Of a stretch of DNA of 64,000 nucleotides, positions 33,211 to 42,591 are shown piece by piece (positions within the stretch are counted from its first letter, which is position 1; every line of letters starts with the position of its first letter). The notes below the pieces were generated by a model. That model made no database searches. It saw nothing but the letters and a program-made list of their open reading frames with translations, and was not told the DNA's origin. The DNA lies in contig BLAL01000285.1 of assembly GCA_015698045.1 (NCBI GenBank), forward strand, positions 1,178,001 to 1,242,000, written 5' to 3'. The translations under genes and the position numbers were made by a program. The DNA is from Rhizophagus clarus. Taxonomy: Eukaryota > Glomeromycota > Glomeromycetes > Glomerales > Glomeraceae.

Positions 33211-33405
33211 TTTGATTATATGGGGGTATGTATTCAGTTGTTTGTATTAATAATACGAAAAACTTTTGTTTAAAAATAATTATTTATTCAGGGTATACGA
33301 CTATATGTATTCTAATTTTTTCAAACTCCAGGTGTTGCAACTCCGGTACTTGTATTAATATTACAAAAACTTTTGCTTAAAATAAAATATTTATTTCTTA
33401 CTACC

Positions 33406-33648
33406 ATGATAGGCGAATATTACTGCAACTATTTACTTAGAACTGGAGATGTCTGTGGGCGTACCTACCATCAGTCTGAAGGGTGCCATGAATATTGAAA
33501 AGCTAGAAAGCGTTTTCCTTGTAATGTATGTAGCAAGCCGACTAGTTCTAAACCTGGTCTTTGTAGAAAACATGCTAGTGGATATTATGTAACCCAATAT
33601 ATTAATAGGCTTCGAGATAGAGCCTTGGGTACATATCAGGAAGTATAA
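33406..33648 (+). pseudogene. Small Cys-rich protein near right end of element
   Basis: The frame starts MIGEYYCNYLLRTGDVCGRT and contains CNVCSKPTSSKPGLCRKH and YYVTQYINRLRDRALG. It is a clear relative of the protein at 22710-22952 (GEYTC.., KICGRSC, CSECGR, GRCPAH), in mirror orientation at the opposite end of the large element. It is broken. The hAT element at 33653 inserted four bases after its stop codon. Confidence 0.55.
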
Positions 33649-33652
33649 TAGT
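33645..33652 (+). repeat. Left target-site duplication ATAATAGT
   Basis: 8-bp duplication paired with 38409-38416, flanking the hAT element. Eight bases is the hAT hallmark. Confidence 0.95.
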
Positions 33653-33659
33653 TAAGGTT

Positions 33660-33860
33660 GCTTGCCGAAACCCATCTGGCCTAACGCGAAATGCCGAAAC
33701 TCATACATAGTGCCGAAATGCCGAAATGCCGAAACTGCCAAAACTGCCAAAACTGTTTCGGCATTTCGGCATTTCGGCAGTTTCGGCAGTTTTGGCATTT
33801 TGACATAGTTTCGGCATAAGTAATACTAATATTTTAATAGAGTTTCGGCATATTTTCGTC
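33660..33860. repeat. Left subterminal TGCCGAAA palindromic repeats
   Basis: Runs of TGCCGAAA(C/T) on one side and TTTCGGCA on the other meet at about 33750, making an almost perfect palindrome of about 80 bp. About fifteen copies of the 7-mer are present. A matching cluster lies at 38215-38400. Confidence 0.85.
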
Positions 33861-34199
33861 ATGTTAATAGTATCTGACAGATAAAAATTTATTTTTTAAA
33901 ATTTAAATTATTTATTGTATTTATTATACGTAATCCAATGATAAAAACTAGCAATTAAATTCAAATTTATCACTAAAGAAATAAAATCCCAGTTAAAAAA
34001 GTTCACCATTTTATTTTTATTTTATTTAATTTTGATAAAAAAAAAAATATTGATACTTGTTCGCTACTATTTTAAAAAATAGTACCCAGGCTGTACGACG
34101 TGGACGTCAGTATCAATTCACAGCCCAAAAAAAATGTGAGTCTCCAGCCGATATTTGGTACGGACTGGGCCTAGCTACTCACTATAAAATAATATAATA

Positions 34200-34930
34200 A
34201 AATTAATAAATTATCTTCGGTGACAATACGTAGGTAGGTTTCTTGCCCTTCTACGATCGTGTCGCGTATCTAAAATAAATTGGTTAATTTAAGATGTGAA
34301 TAAACTTTAATTATAGAAATTTTATAATTACCTCGTCTTTCCCAAAATCTCGATCTAAATGTGCGATAATATCTTGCTCCGATACGCGACCATCTTCTTC
34401 CAGGGACACCGCTACGATAAAGGCAAAAACTCTAAATATCAAAAAACGAAATAATATTTAGTTAAATATTTTCAATTTTAAGCAAATATTTTTTTTGCCA
34501 TTATATTTTTCATACATGGTATTCCCTGAGAAGATTCCTCCATTTTTGGTGGCATCGTTGTGCCGTGAACCTCGAAGTTCTAAAATGACGATTTAGTCTG
34601 ATTCAAACGAACGAATTAGTTGGATTAAAGATAATAATTCTATTTTTAACATATTTTAACATATTAAATATTATACATATGAACCTTCTTGCGATTGACC
34701 TCCAGAATCTCGATCGATCTCTCCCGTATTCGTTATGAAATTCGTCATTTCTTCTTCTTCTTTCTTCTACCAAGTAATCGGTGTATTCATCGAACCATTG
34801 AATAGGACGAGAGTGGCGACGAGGCTGGCGATGGGGCTAGCGATGAGAGTGACGATGGGGCTGGCGATGAGAGTGACGATGGGACTGGCGATGAGAGTGA
34901 CGATTGGGCATATTTACAAAATTAAGATGT
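34200..34930 (-). CDS. Second hAT-borne gene, His/Arg-Ser repeat N-terminus
   Basis: On the minus strand a start at about 34910 opens MPNRHSHRQSHRHSHRQPHR, coded by 24-bp repeats, and one TAG lies inside this repeat. It continues WFDEYTDYLVEERRRRNDEF. Further exon-like stretches follow at about 34500-34580, 34330-34440 (VFAFIVAVSLEEDGRVSEQD, DIIAHLDRDFGKDE) and 34205-34260 (VEGQETYLRIVTEDN), separated by introns with gta and ag ends. I recognise no family. It may be an accessory transposon protein or a captured host gene fragment. Confidence 0.4.
34806..34910 (-). repeat. 24-bp minisatellite
   Basis: Unit GATGAGAGTGACGATGGGGCTGGC, about four copies with small changes, coding the HSHRQPHR/RQSHRHSH repeat on the minus strand. 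Confidence 0.8.
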
Positions 34931-35589
34931 GAGGAAAAACGCAAAAAGAATGAGATGAGTAAATCGTAAAATATCCTTTTATAAATAAAATTTGGACAAT
35001 TCCTTTTTGTTTTCTTTCTTCAAAATACTGATTTATTAGTTTGCATCATTAAATTTAAATATCATCCTTAAAATAATAAATCTTTGTTTATTCTCTTTGT
35101 TCTTAAAAAAAAATCATTTTTTTTAAAAAAAAATCGGAATATTTTGTACATCCCTTAAAAAAAAATAAAAAAATCAGTGCATAATACATACAATGTGATT
35201 TGTATAAAAAAGTCATCTTGCATCGTTAAACAAATACTAATATAAAATTACTAATCATCATCCCTGTGTGATAAAATTTAATTGTTAACTTCTTTCTCTT
35301 TCTTTAGAGCACACATTGAACACGAATTAACACAAATTTAACAAAATTTGGCTAAAACGAGCGAAATTTTACCAGAATTATCAGCACAAATCGAACACAA
35401 ATTGAACACAAATTGAACAAGATCGAAAGAGTTCGTTTGCATCACGTCGGTGTTGTTTAAATTTCATCACACAAAAATTTTTTAATTTAAACTCTTAAAT
35501 AAATCAATATAATTATAAACTTATTTACAAATTTACTTTATTAATAAAAGAATTATTGTTATAATGATTTCCTAAAAATAAAGAAAAAA
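34931..35589. other. Transposon spacer, no gene
   Basis: AT-rich spacer between the two gene regions of the hAT element, with short repeats (AACACAAATTGAACACAAATTG near 35390-35420). Nothing else seen. Confidence 0.5.
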
Positions 35590-37881
35590 TTATTCTTCTT
35601 CATCTACATCATCTACATTGATGAATTCATTCAATAAATCCTCTACATTATAATCAAAATTTCCTTCCCCATCGCTTTCTTGTTCGCTTTCTTGCTCATC
35701 ATCATTGCCATCATCTGTATTAATTTTTTCGTATTCTTCTTCAGATTCATCTAAAATGTCATCCGGGATCTCTCCAATTTCTTCAATTATTAATTTGTGT
35801 GACAAATCAACAAATTTATCGATCCATACATGTTCTATTAAGACAACACAATTATCTGAAGGAACTGTAATTTGATTAGGTAAACTTTCATTTGATAAAA
35901 CATCACATTCATCATCATCATCATTAGTTTCTGCCAGAGCCTCTGCAATTCGAATGTTCATTTCAGTTTCGCTAATACGAGTATCATTTTTTTCTATACC
36001 ATAAAAACCAAGCTCTTTCTTAGCATTGGACTTCCAATGCATGATCATTTTAGCCATGGATTCTAGTCAACTTATATTCAAATTTAAACGCCGATCATTA
36101 AATAGCCAGCCAAGTGTTGAGAATCCTCGTTCGCAACTTGCGAAATTTGGACAAATCGCTAATAGATGGCGAGCGACTCTTGGGAGGCTGTTCGGTTGAG
36201 GGTCAGTATCGATCAAATTCCACCAATTTAGAGGATCGTCTAGAGAACAAGATTCATCAAGATCAAAGGGTGGTTTATTATCACGGTAGTCCTTAATTTG
36301 CTCGCATAGAGCCCTGGATTCTTTAAGATCAAATCCTAACCTTTTACCAATTGTAGTAGCGCACCTCACGATCCTTGAATAAGCTTTGGCTGTGAGAGGC
36401 TTACTCCTAAATCGGGGATCTAGGAAAAAGCAGGTTATATATTTGTCATCATCGAACTCTTTGAATCTTTCGTTCATCACGTTGAAACAATGGTTACGGA
36501 AGTTTTGATTAAATGATTTGGGTAATTGTTTCAAAACTGCTGATAGTCTTATTAAACTTAAAAAACAATCTCCAAGCGTCGCTGATCTTGATTCTAAAGC
36601 CAAGACGGCTTTTCTCAATGGATTTAAAACGAATGAAAGAATTCATAAATCAGAAAAAAAATTCCGTGTTTGGATAACACGTTTGACCTTATCGTTCAAC
36701 AAATTACTTTCATTAGTAATAATTTGTTCTAGTACTGGTTCCAACCTAATTACTGAATCTACTGATTCGCTAGCCGTTGTCCATCACGTCTTACAATATA
36801 ACTTAATGCCTCCTTCATGAATACTATTCTCTTTGATGAGTTGTGTGAGTTTGGCTCCAGCTTGATGGGAATTTTTAAAAAATGAAGCTAATGTATTAAC
36901 TTTTCGTAATAAACGATCTCCAAAACTTTCTTTAAGTATATCACACGCGATAAGATTGACCGCATGTGCTATACATCGTACGTTTTCGATGTTAGGGTAT
37001 TTCTCTTCAATAATTTTGCGTGCATTCCGAACGTTTGAGGCATTATCAGACACAATAGCCAATATTTTATTCAGGCCGATCCTTTCAATTATTTCTCCAA
37101 TCACTTCGGCTACGTAATTACCTGTATGCGAATGTTCTGACAAATCTTGAAGTTTATACAAATACTCTTCTCTCGACGGAGTCATAATAACAAAATTCCA
37201 TATAGAACGATGAGTGGGGGACGTCCAACCATCGAACGCTAAATTATATTAATATTAATATTATTACTTAAAAACACATTAAGAATATTGTTTTAAAAAA
37301 GTATAAAAAAAGTATTAAAAACCTAAAGTCAAATTAGCTCCATTTTCAATGACGGATGTGACAGTTGAGTTCACCATTGATAATTCCCGCTCAAGTAACT
37401 GATCTGACAAAAATTCTCTGGTTGGCAGCTCATACGAAGGATTAAGCTCCTTTACAAAGTTAATAAAAAAAGGGTGCTCGACTATCCGGAATGAAATACC
37501 ACATGCAACGAAAAATTTAGCCAAGGCACGATTAATCCTAGTTACTCTACCATCAGGAATTTTTGTGGAATCATGGTAGTCTGTAATATTTAACTGATTA
37601 CTTCCAACAATTTTTCTTTTTTTATTAACTTTATCTTCACGCTCTAATATTTTATTCAAATATTTTCTAACAATGGGTCCTGGAGCTTCCGAGCAGTAGT
37701 TCGCAAAGTGCTCTTCAAGTTTTGATATATCACCTCGTGACCATGAAAAATTACAATATTTACAAGTGGCATGATATTTTCCTGAACCAACGGGATTTCC
37801 TCTAATAGCATCCTCCCAGGTAGAGCTGGGAGGCCTACCACCTTTATTTTTATTTTTTTCTAAGTCTAAAGTGCTGGTCAT
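35590..37881 (-). pseudogene. hAT transposase with BED zinc finger
   Basis: The start MTSTLDLEKNKNKGGRPPSS lies at 37881. Exon 1 (37881-37323) has a BED finger (GKYHATCKYCNFSW..LEEHFANYC). After an intron ending atttag, exon 2 starts at 37238 with AFDGWTSPTHRSIWNF, the first catalytic Asp block. VSDNASNVRNARK and CIAHAVNLI follow, and the hATC dimerisation region is LPRVARHLLAICPNFASCER then GFSTLGWLFNDRRLN. The tail is very acidic (ESEQESDGEGNFDYN). Three TGA stops interrupt exon 2, at about 36785, 36620 and 36065. Each could be CGA (or TGG) changed by one transition; without them the frame would be continuous. Confidence 0.9.
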
Positions 37882-38214
37882 ATTGAAATGTGTATAAAGT
37901 TTTTTTATTTTGTACGTGTTTAAGTAAAAAAAGTAATGCAAGGCAAACACGAAGTAATTTAAAAAATCCATAACAGATAATCATATGATTTGGTTCAAAT
38001 TTCAAGGTATAGCCGTAACAGTTGGGGATTATAACAGTAAAATGATAAATAAAAAAAGGAGTTAAAGAAGTTAAAGGACGAAAAGTAACTGATTATCTTT
38101 GATATTAATGATGTCAGATCATTTCCTGAATGACCGTCAGATATGATTGGTTGTGTGTCATGTGGTGGCTGAATTTTATTTTGTTACACTAATTACATTA
38201 TTAGAAAAATGAAA

Positions 38215-38400
38215 CTATGCCGAAACTATATTAAAGTATTAATATATATTATGCCGAAACTATGCCAAAATGCTGAAACTGTTTCGGCATTTCGGCAGTT
38301 TCAGCAGTTTCGGCATTTCGGCATTTTTGGCTGCTTGCCGAAACCTAGTTTCACCAGTTTCGGCAGTTTCGGCATGCCGAAACTCACTAGTTTCGGCAAG
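38215..38400. repeat. Right subterminal TTTCGGCA repeats
   Basis: Mirror cluster to 33660-33860: GTTTCGGCATTTCGGCAGTTTCAGCAGTTTCGG followed by GCCGAAAC copies, next to the right terminal repeat of the hAT element. Confidence 0.85.
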
Positions 38401-38408
38401 CAACCTTA

Positions 38409-38416
38409 ATAATAGT
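38409..38416 (+). repeat. Right target-site duplication ATAATAGT
   Basis: Identical to 33645-33652. Confidence 0.95.
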
Positions 38417-38933
38417 CCAACCTTCCTTGTATACATATTCTGCTTCACATCTTCGATGCTCTGCAAAGTTTTTAAACCCATTTTGTTTACATGCTCTGCT
38501 CTGCATCTTCGATGCTTCGCAGAGTTCCTATGTACACTATTTGATATAATTTAAAGGTGAGACTTAGCCAGGTGAATTTTTTTTTACATCTATGGGTGAG
38601 ACTTATCTTGGTGAATTTTTTTTTTACACCTAACCCGAATTTTTTTCTTAATGCTTATTTGAAAGAATTGGCTCCAGAATGGCTTCCTGCATATCAAAAA
38701 TAATGGTATACTAAAATATGATTAATACCCTTTTAACTTTATTTTCGAATACAAAAAATTTACACCTAAGACAAGCTTAGGTGTAAATTTTTTATTTTGT
38801 TTACGCATATAAATCAGCTTTAGAATTAATTCTAGGATAACATAAAATCTGATATGCAAAATAGGCTTGCATTTACAGCCTGCGAGCATGTTCAGACACT
38901 TCGGTTCTTGATGCTCTTGGCCTTTTTTAAACC
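38417..38933. other. Right interior of large element, repeats only
   Basis: Two diverged copies of a block with CTGC..CATCTTCGATGCT..GCA.AGTT (38440 and 38500), and a tandem pair GGTGAGACTTA.C..GGTGAATTTTTTTTTTACA (38557 and 38597). No gene is supported. Confidence 0.6.
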
Positions 38934-39297
38934 CAAGCAATATAGCATACTTTTTTTGTTATATTATTTGAGATTAAAAATCGGCTAGCGTGTTAACAAA
39001 GATGGTGTTCTTCTTTATCTTGTAAACAAAAAATTTGGGTAAGATGGGTATGTTAACAGGATTTGAGCCCAGTTTGATCTTAAGTCTGAATTCGATATTA
39101 GATTTCGATATGTTTCCTGAGGTTGCAAACGAATTTGGGGTTAAAAAAAGATTACATAAATTTCGTATATTGGAAAATAAGCTGGGAGAGGCTTACACTA
39201 ATTATACCTATTCGGAAATCTGACCTCAGAACCCCCATTTTATTCTATATCCAATTATATTCGCCTGAGGTTTGATTACCAGACCCTTGACAAGTCT
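38934..39297 (-). repeat. Right terminal inverted repeat of the large element
   Basis: Reverse complement of 21861-22291, ending GATTACCAGACCCTTGACAA then GTCT. It aligns over its whole length with one in about five bases changed and small gaps. A short open frame inside it is a by-product. Confidence 0.85.
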
Positions 39298-41543
39298 TAC
39301 TGCTGTATACAAGATAGTAGAAATATACTTGCACAGTTGCACTACATAGTCTCATTATTATCTACAATAGAGTAGCGATCTGGATATCCATATCTGTATC
39401 TGATCAGATGAAATAACGTAAATGTTATCCATTATCTGAGGTCAGATCAGATTCATTATCCATTATTCTTTTGCCAGATATCTGATATCTGATTGCACTT
39501 GGATGGTCAGATATCTGTCAGATACATCCAGATATATTTGACAGATATCCAGTTATCTGTATATTATTTTTAAATCATTTTAAATATTAGACTTTTGGTA
39601 TAATTTTTTATAGTTAAAAAATGACAAAAGTATATTTATTTTTTTCATTTGTTAATATTAGAAATACTAATACATGTATTTAAAACTTTCTTATTAAAGA
39701 AATATTCATATTTTTTATAGAGAATTACTAAACTTAACTGGAGGGGAGGGGGAGGGGGGAATTTCCTCCCCCCTGTGGCTTGTGTGGCACAGTTATGTGT
39801 TACATGATCATGTTATTTGTTTATCAATTTTTTTAGATATGTGAATGCACTGCATGCGTCTTTCTCTAGAACGTTTAATATATTTTTTTCTTTAAACCTT
39901 TCGCTTGAGGTATGTTCTTTGCTTTCTTTTTTTATTTTTGTTTGTTTCTTACAACTAGTTTTTTACTAACTTTTTCGCTCTTTTTAGGTTCTTTGGCCTT
40001 TCTGGTTTTGTAATTAAAGTATACTAACACTACAGGACTATAGTTTGATTTTAAGCAAATTGTATTAATTTTTAAAAGAGCAAAAAATGCTTAAATTTGC
40101 AAAAATTATTATAAGTTCTATATGTAATATTCAAAGTTCTTAAAATATTCTTCAATCTACTTTATAAGAATACTAGTTTACTTAAACTTGAACATGACTT
40201 GTAATACACTAAAACTGCTAAAACTATACCAAACTATAGTGTTTTTTTTATGTATTAATCTTTATTTGTTATTTTTAGTATTTTAAGATCTTTTTGTGAT
40301 TATACTTTTGATCTTTACTTTTATGCAATATTTTACAATAATTGTAATGTTAATTATATTGTTAAAATTTAAAATTTTAAAATTATGTTAAATAAAAAAT
40401 TTTTAAATATAGTTTTGTAAGGGACGCGTAAATTTTAATTAAAATTAATTTGGATCACGTGACTTAGGGTGTAAAATTTAATAATATAATAATAATAAAC
40501 AAATAAAATATCTTAAAAAGGAGACTTTTAGTAACATAATAGTTAAATTTTGTATAAAAATACTGGGTTATGATTAATTTTACTTCAAATATTAAAGTCT
40601 TGATAAAAATTTCCATGAGAAAAAAAGTTTGTAAATAAATTAATCAAGTATAGTTCAACCATCCTAAAGGATAATTTCTATTATTATCATTCCACTATTA
40701 TAGAAACTTTCAAGGATAACAATGAACATGTTTTAAGATAACTCAAATCACGAATCAAAATTTAAATACAAATATCGTCAAATTATATTCTATCACTTTC
40801 ACTATTAGAAAATAAATAAATAAACAAAAGAAATTTTCCACTACTAAAATGAATTCTTTAAATCTTTGGACATTATGATCTGTGATAAAACCTCACGCAA
40901 TTAAATTTTATTTCTTTATAACTCCATTAAGAAAGTTACTTGTATTATAACTCAAATTCTTTTTCTTCATTTCTATTACTCTCAGAAATTAACCTAGATT
41001 TACGTTTGTTGTTTAAAGTTTCAACTAATAATTAAATTGGAATATAAATTACATTAAATGAATTTAATATAAAAATTAAAAAATTAAAAATATATTTTTA
41101 CCTAAGCAAAAAAGAATTTGTCCGGAACTTTGAACGCAATATCCAGATAACGTCAGTCGTTTGGCACGTTCCGCTTTTTTATATGACATCATCGTTTCAC
41201 CGACTTCATCCAATTAAAAAGATACTTTGTTATTCCTTCGCCCCATAATCTATTGAGAACTTGAAATATTGCGATTTTAACCATTTTTTTTTTTTTTTTT
41301 GAAAAAAAAAATTTTCTGAGGTTAAATTTTATTATAATAAATTAACAATAAATTATCTGTTATATACATTATAAATTTCTAATGAACAAAAGGATAAAAT
41401 AAAATTCTTTGATAGTATTTATATCAATAAAGTTTTCTAAATAAATAAATAAAAATTGGTTAATACATCGAATTGAATCAATTCTGAATCATATTATCTT
41501 AGTATATTAACCTTCTTCAAAAATTACTAAAATGTTTTTTTTT
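39298..41543. other. Gene-free region with short palindromes
   Basis: No gene is supported in 2.2 kb. The part at 39380-39570 is a cluster of CAGATATCTG / GATATCCAGA palindromic motifs. At 39741-39775 a G-tract (GGGGAGGGGGAGGGGGG) faces a C-tract (CCTCCCCCC), so a hairpin or quadruplex is possible. The rest is AT-rich. Confidence 0.6.
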
Positions 41544-41751
41544 TTAAGTATTCGGGAAGCTTGATTCGTAATTTGGAGGAGGGTTTAAATAGTAATTAGG
41601 TAAGTTTGTGATATTCGTGTAATCGGGGGGATTAGAATCATAATTTGGAGGATTTGATGATGTATAATCAGGGGGATTACCATCATAATCGGGAGGATTA
41701 TTATTAGTTATCGTTGTAATAATATTAGAAGTACTAGTACTCTCATTGTTT

Positions 41752-41813
<62 letters not shown>

Positions 41814-42149
41814 ATCGTCGTCATCATCATCATCATCATCATAGTCGTCGTCGTCGTCGTCGTCATCATCGTTTATGTCAAAATTTGGAGGAGGATCAGT
41901 TGAGGCATCATCATAAGTAGGTAAAGATTCAACTTCAGGTTCGCTTTCGGCTATTTCAACAGTGACAGTACTACCACGTTGTATAATAAAACTTGTCCCA
42001 CCTGAATGGTGAGGATTTTCCGAATAAATTGGTGGATTAATTATAACATCATAAGTTTCTCCTGGTACAAGAGATTCTGCTATGCATGTTTGTTCTTCTT
42101 GTGATAAATCTGCGAATGTTGGTGCCGATGAATAATTATAATGGATCAT
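41544..42149 (-). CDS. Acidic protein with PPxY repeat tail
   Basis: Single-exon frame of 201 residues starting MIHYNYSSAPTFADLSQEEQ. The N-terminal 70 residues look folded (ESLVPGETYDVIINPPIY, GGTSFIIQRGSTVTVEI). Then come LPTYDD, a run of about 45 Asp coded by GAT/GAC repeats, and a tail with NPPDY, NPPDY, NPPNY, NPPDY, LPNY and PPPNY. PPxY motifs bind WW domains, for example of Rsp5/Nedd4 ubiquitin ligases, so an adaptor role is possible; that is inference. The Asp tract is a microsatellite (GTC/ATC on the plus strand) and likely varies in length. Confidence 0.65.
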
Positions 42150-42591
42150 TTCTTTATTTCACTTTTTTTGGAATGAAAAAAAAAAAAAAATAATTAAAAA
42201 AAGTTTAAGAAAAACATTACCTTTTTATATTGTTTTTTAGAACATTCTGTTGTACGCTGTTGTACGAAATGTTAATAAAATGTGGCACTGCACATCTGCA
42301 CATCATTTTTGCAGCGTCACGTTGTCACATAAACTTTTAAAGGAATGAAATTGATTATCGTTTATTTAATTCTTTTTTAAGCACTGCACTGCATTATATT
42401 AATTTCTAAAATTATAAATTATTCATTCGAGTAATTCTAAATCAATTAATACTAAATTTTTTTTTTTTTTTTTGTTATGATAATTAATAAGAATTTTTAA
42501 GGATATTCTAATTATTTTATAAAATACAAATTATCTCAAAAATGATTATTACAGTAACTAAATTATTCGTGTAATTCATGTACTGAAATAT
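42150..42591. other. Intergenic promoter region
   Basis: 440 bp between the PPxY gene start and the 3' end of the glyoxal oxidase. It holds an A-run (42176-42191), a T-run (42458-42473) and a short CTGTTGTACG direct repeat at 42248-42270. Nothing else seen. Confidence 0.5.

Larger units (their letters stand above)
33653..38408 (-). mobile_element. hAT transposon, 4.76 kb, nearly complete
   Basis: Perfect 19-bp terminal inverted repeats (TAAGGTTGCTTGCCGAAAC) are flanked by a perfect 8-bp duplication, ATAATAGT. The subterminal regions (33660-33860 and 38210-38400) are packed with GCCGAAA / TTTCGGC copies in both orientations, as expected for transposase binding sites. It carries a BED-finger hAT transposase (35590-37881, minus) and a second minus-strand coding region (about 34200-34930). 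The transposase has three in-frame stops, so this copy is not autonomous, but the intact ends could be mobilised in trans. It is younger than the Polinton-like element it sits in. Confidence 0.95.
21861..39297. mobile_element. Polinton-like composite element with Gag-like genes (fossil)
   Basis: It is bounded by inverted repeats of about 430 bp (left) and 364 bp (right) and spans 17.4 kb, of which about 5.3 kb is later insertion. The original length would be about 12.1 kb. Order: Cys-rich protein (-), small protein (+), integrase (-), two coiled-coil proteins (+), Gag-like zinc-knuckle protein (+), unknown protein (+), retropepsin-like protease (+), zinc-finger ORF (+), DNA polymerase B (-), second Cys-rich protein (+). 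PolB plus RVE integrase plus long terminal inverted repeats is the Polinton/Maverick signature. I see no major capsid, penton, packaging ATPase or adenain-like protease. The element is broken, with roughly ten interruptions spread over its genes. The inverted repeats differ at about one base in five by eye, so it is old. No matching target duplication was found. Confidence 0.7.

Noticed and set aside
38209-38554. Open frames of 66-94 codons on both strands near 38.2-38.5 kb
   Set aside because: They are products of the hAT subterminal TTTCGGCA repeats.
21855-39303. Target-site duplication for the large element
   Set aside because: The six bases outside the two ends (CTTTGA and TACTGC) do not match, so no duplication is claimed and the exact ends are uncertain by a few bases.
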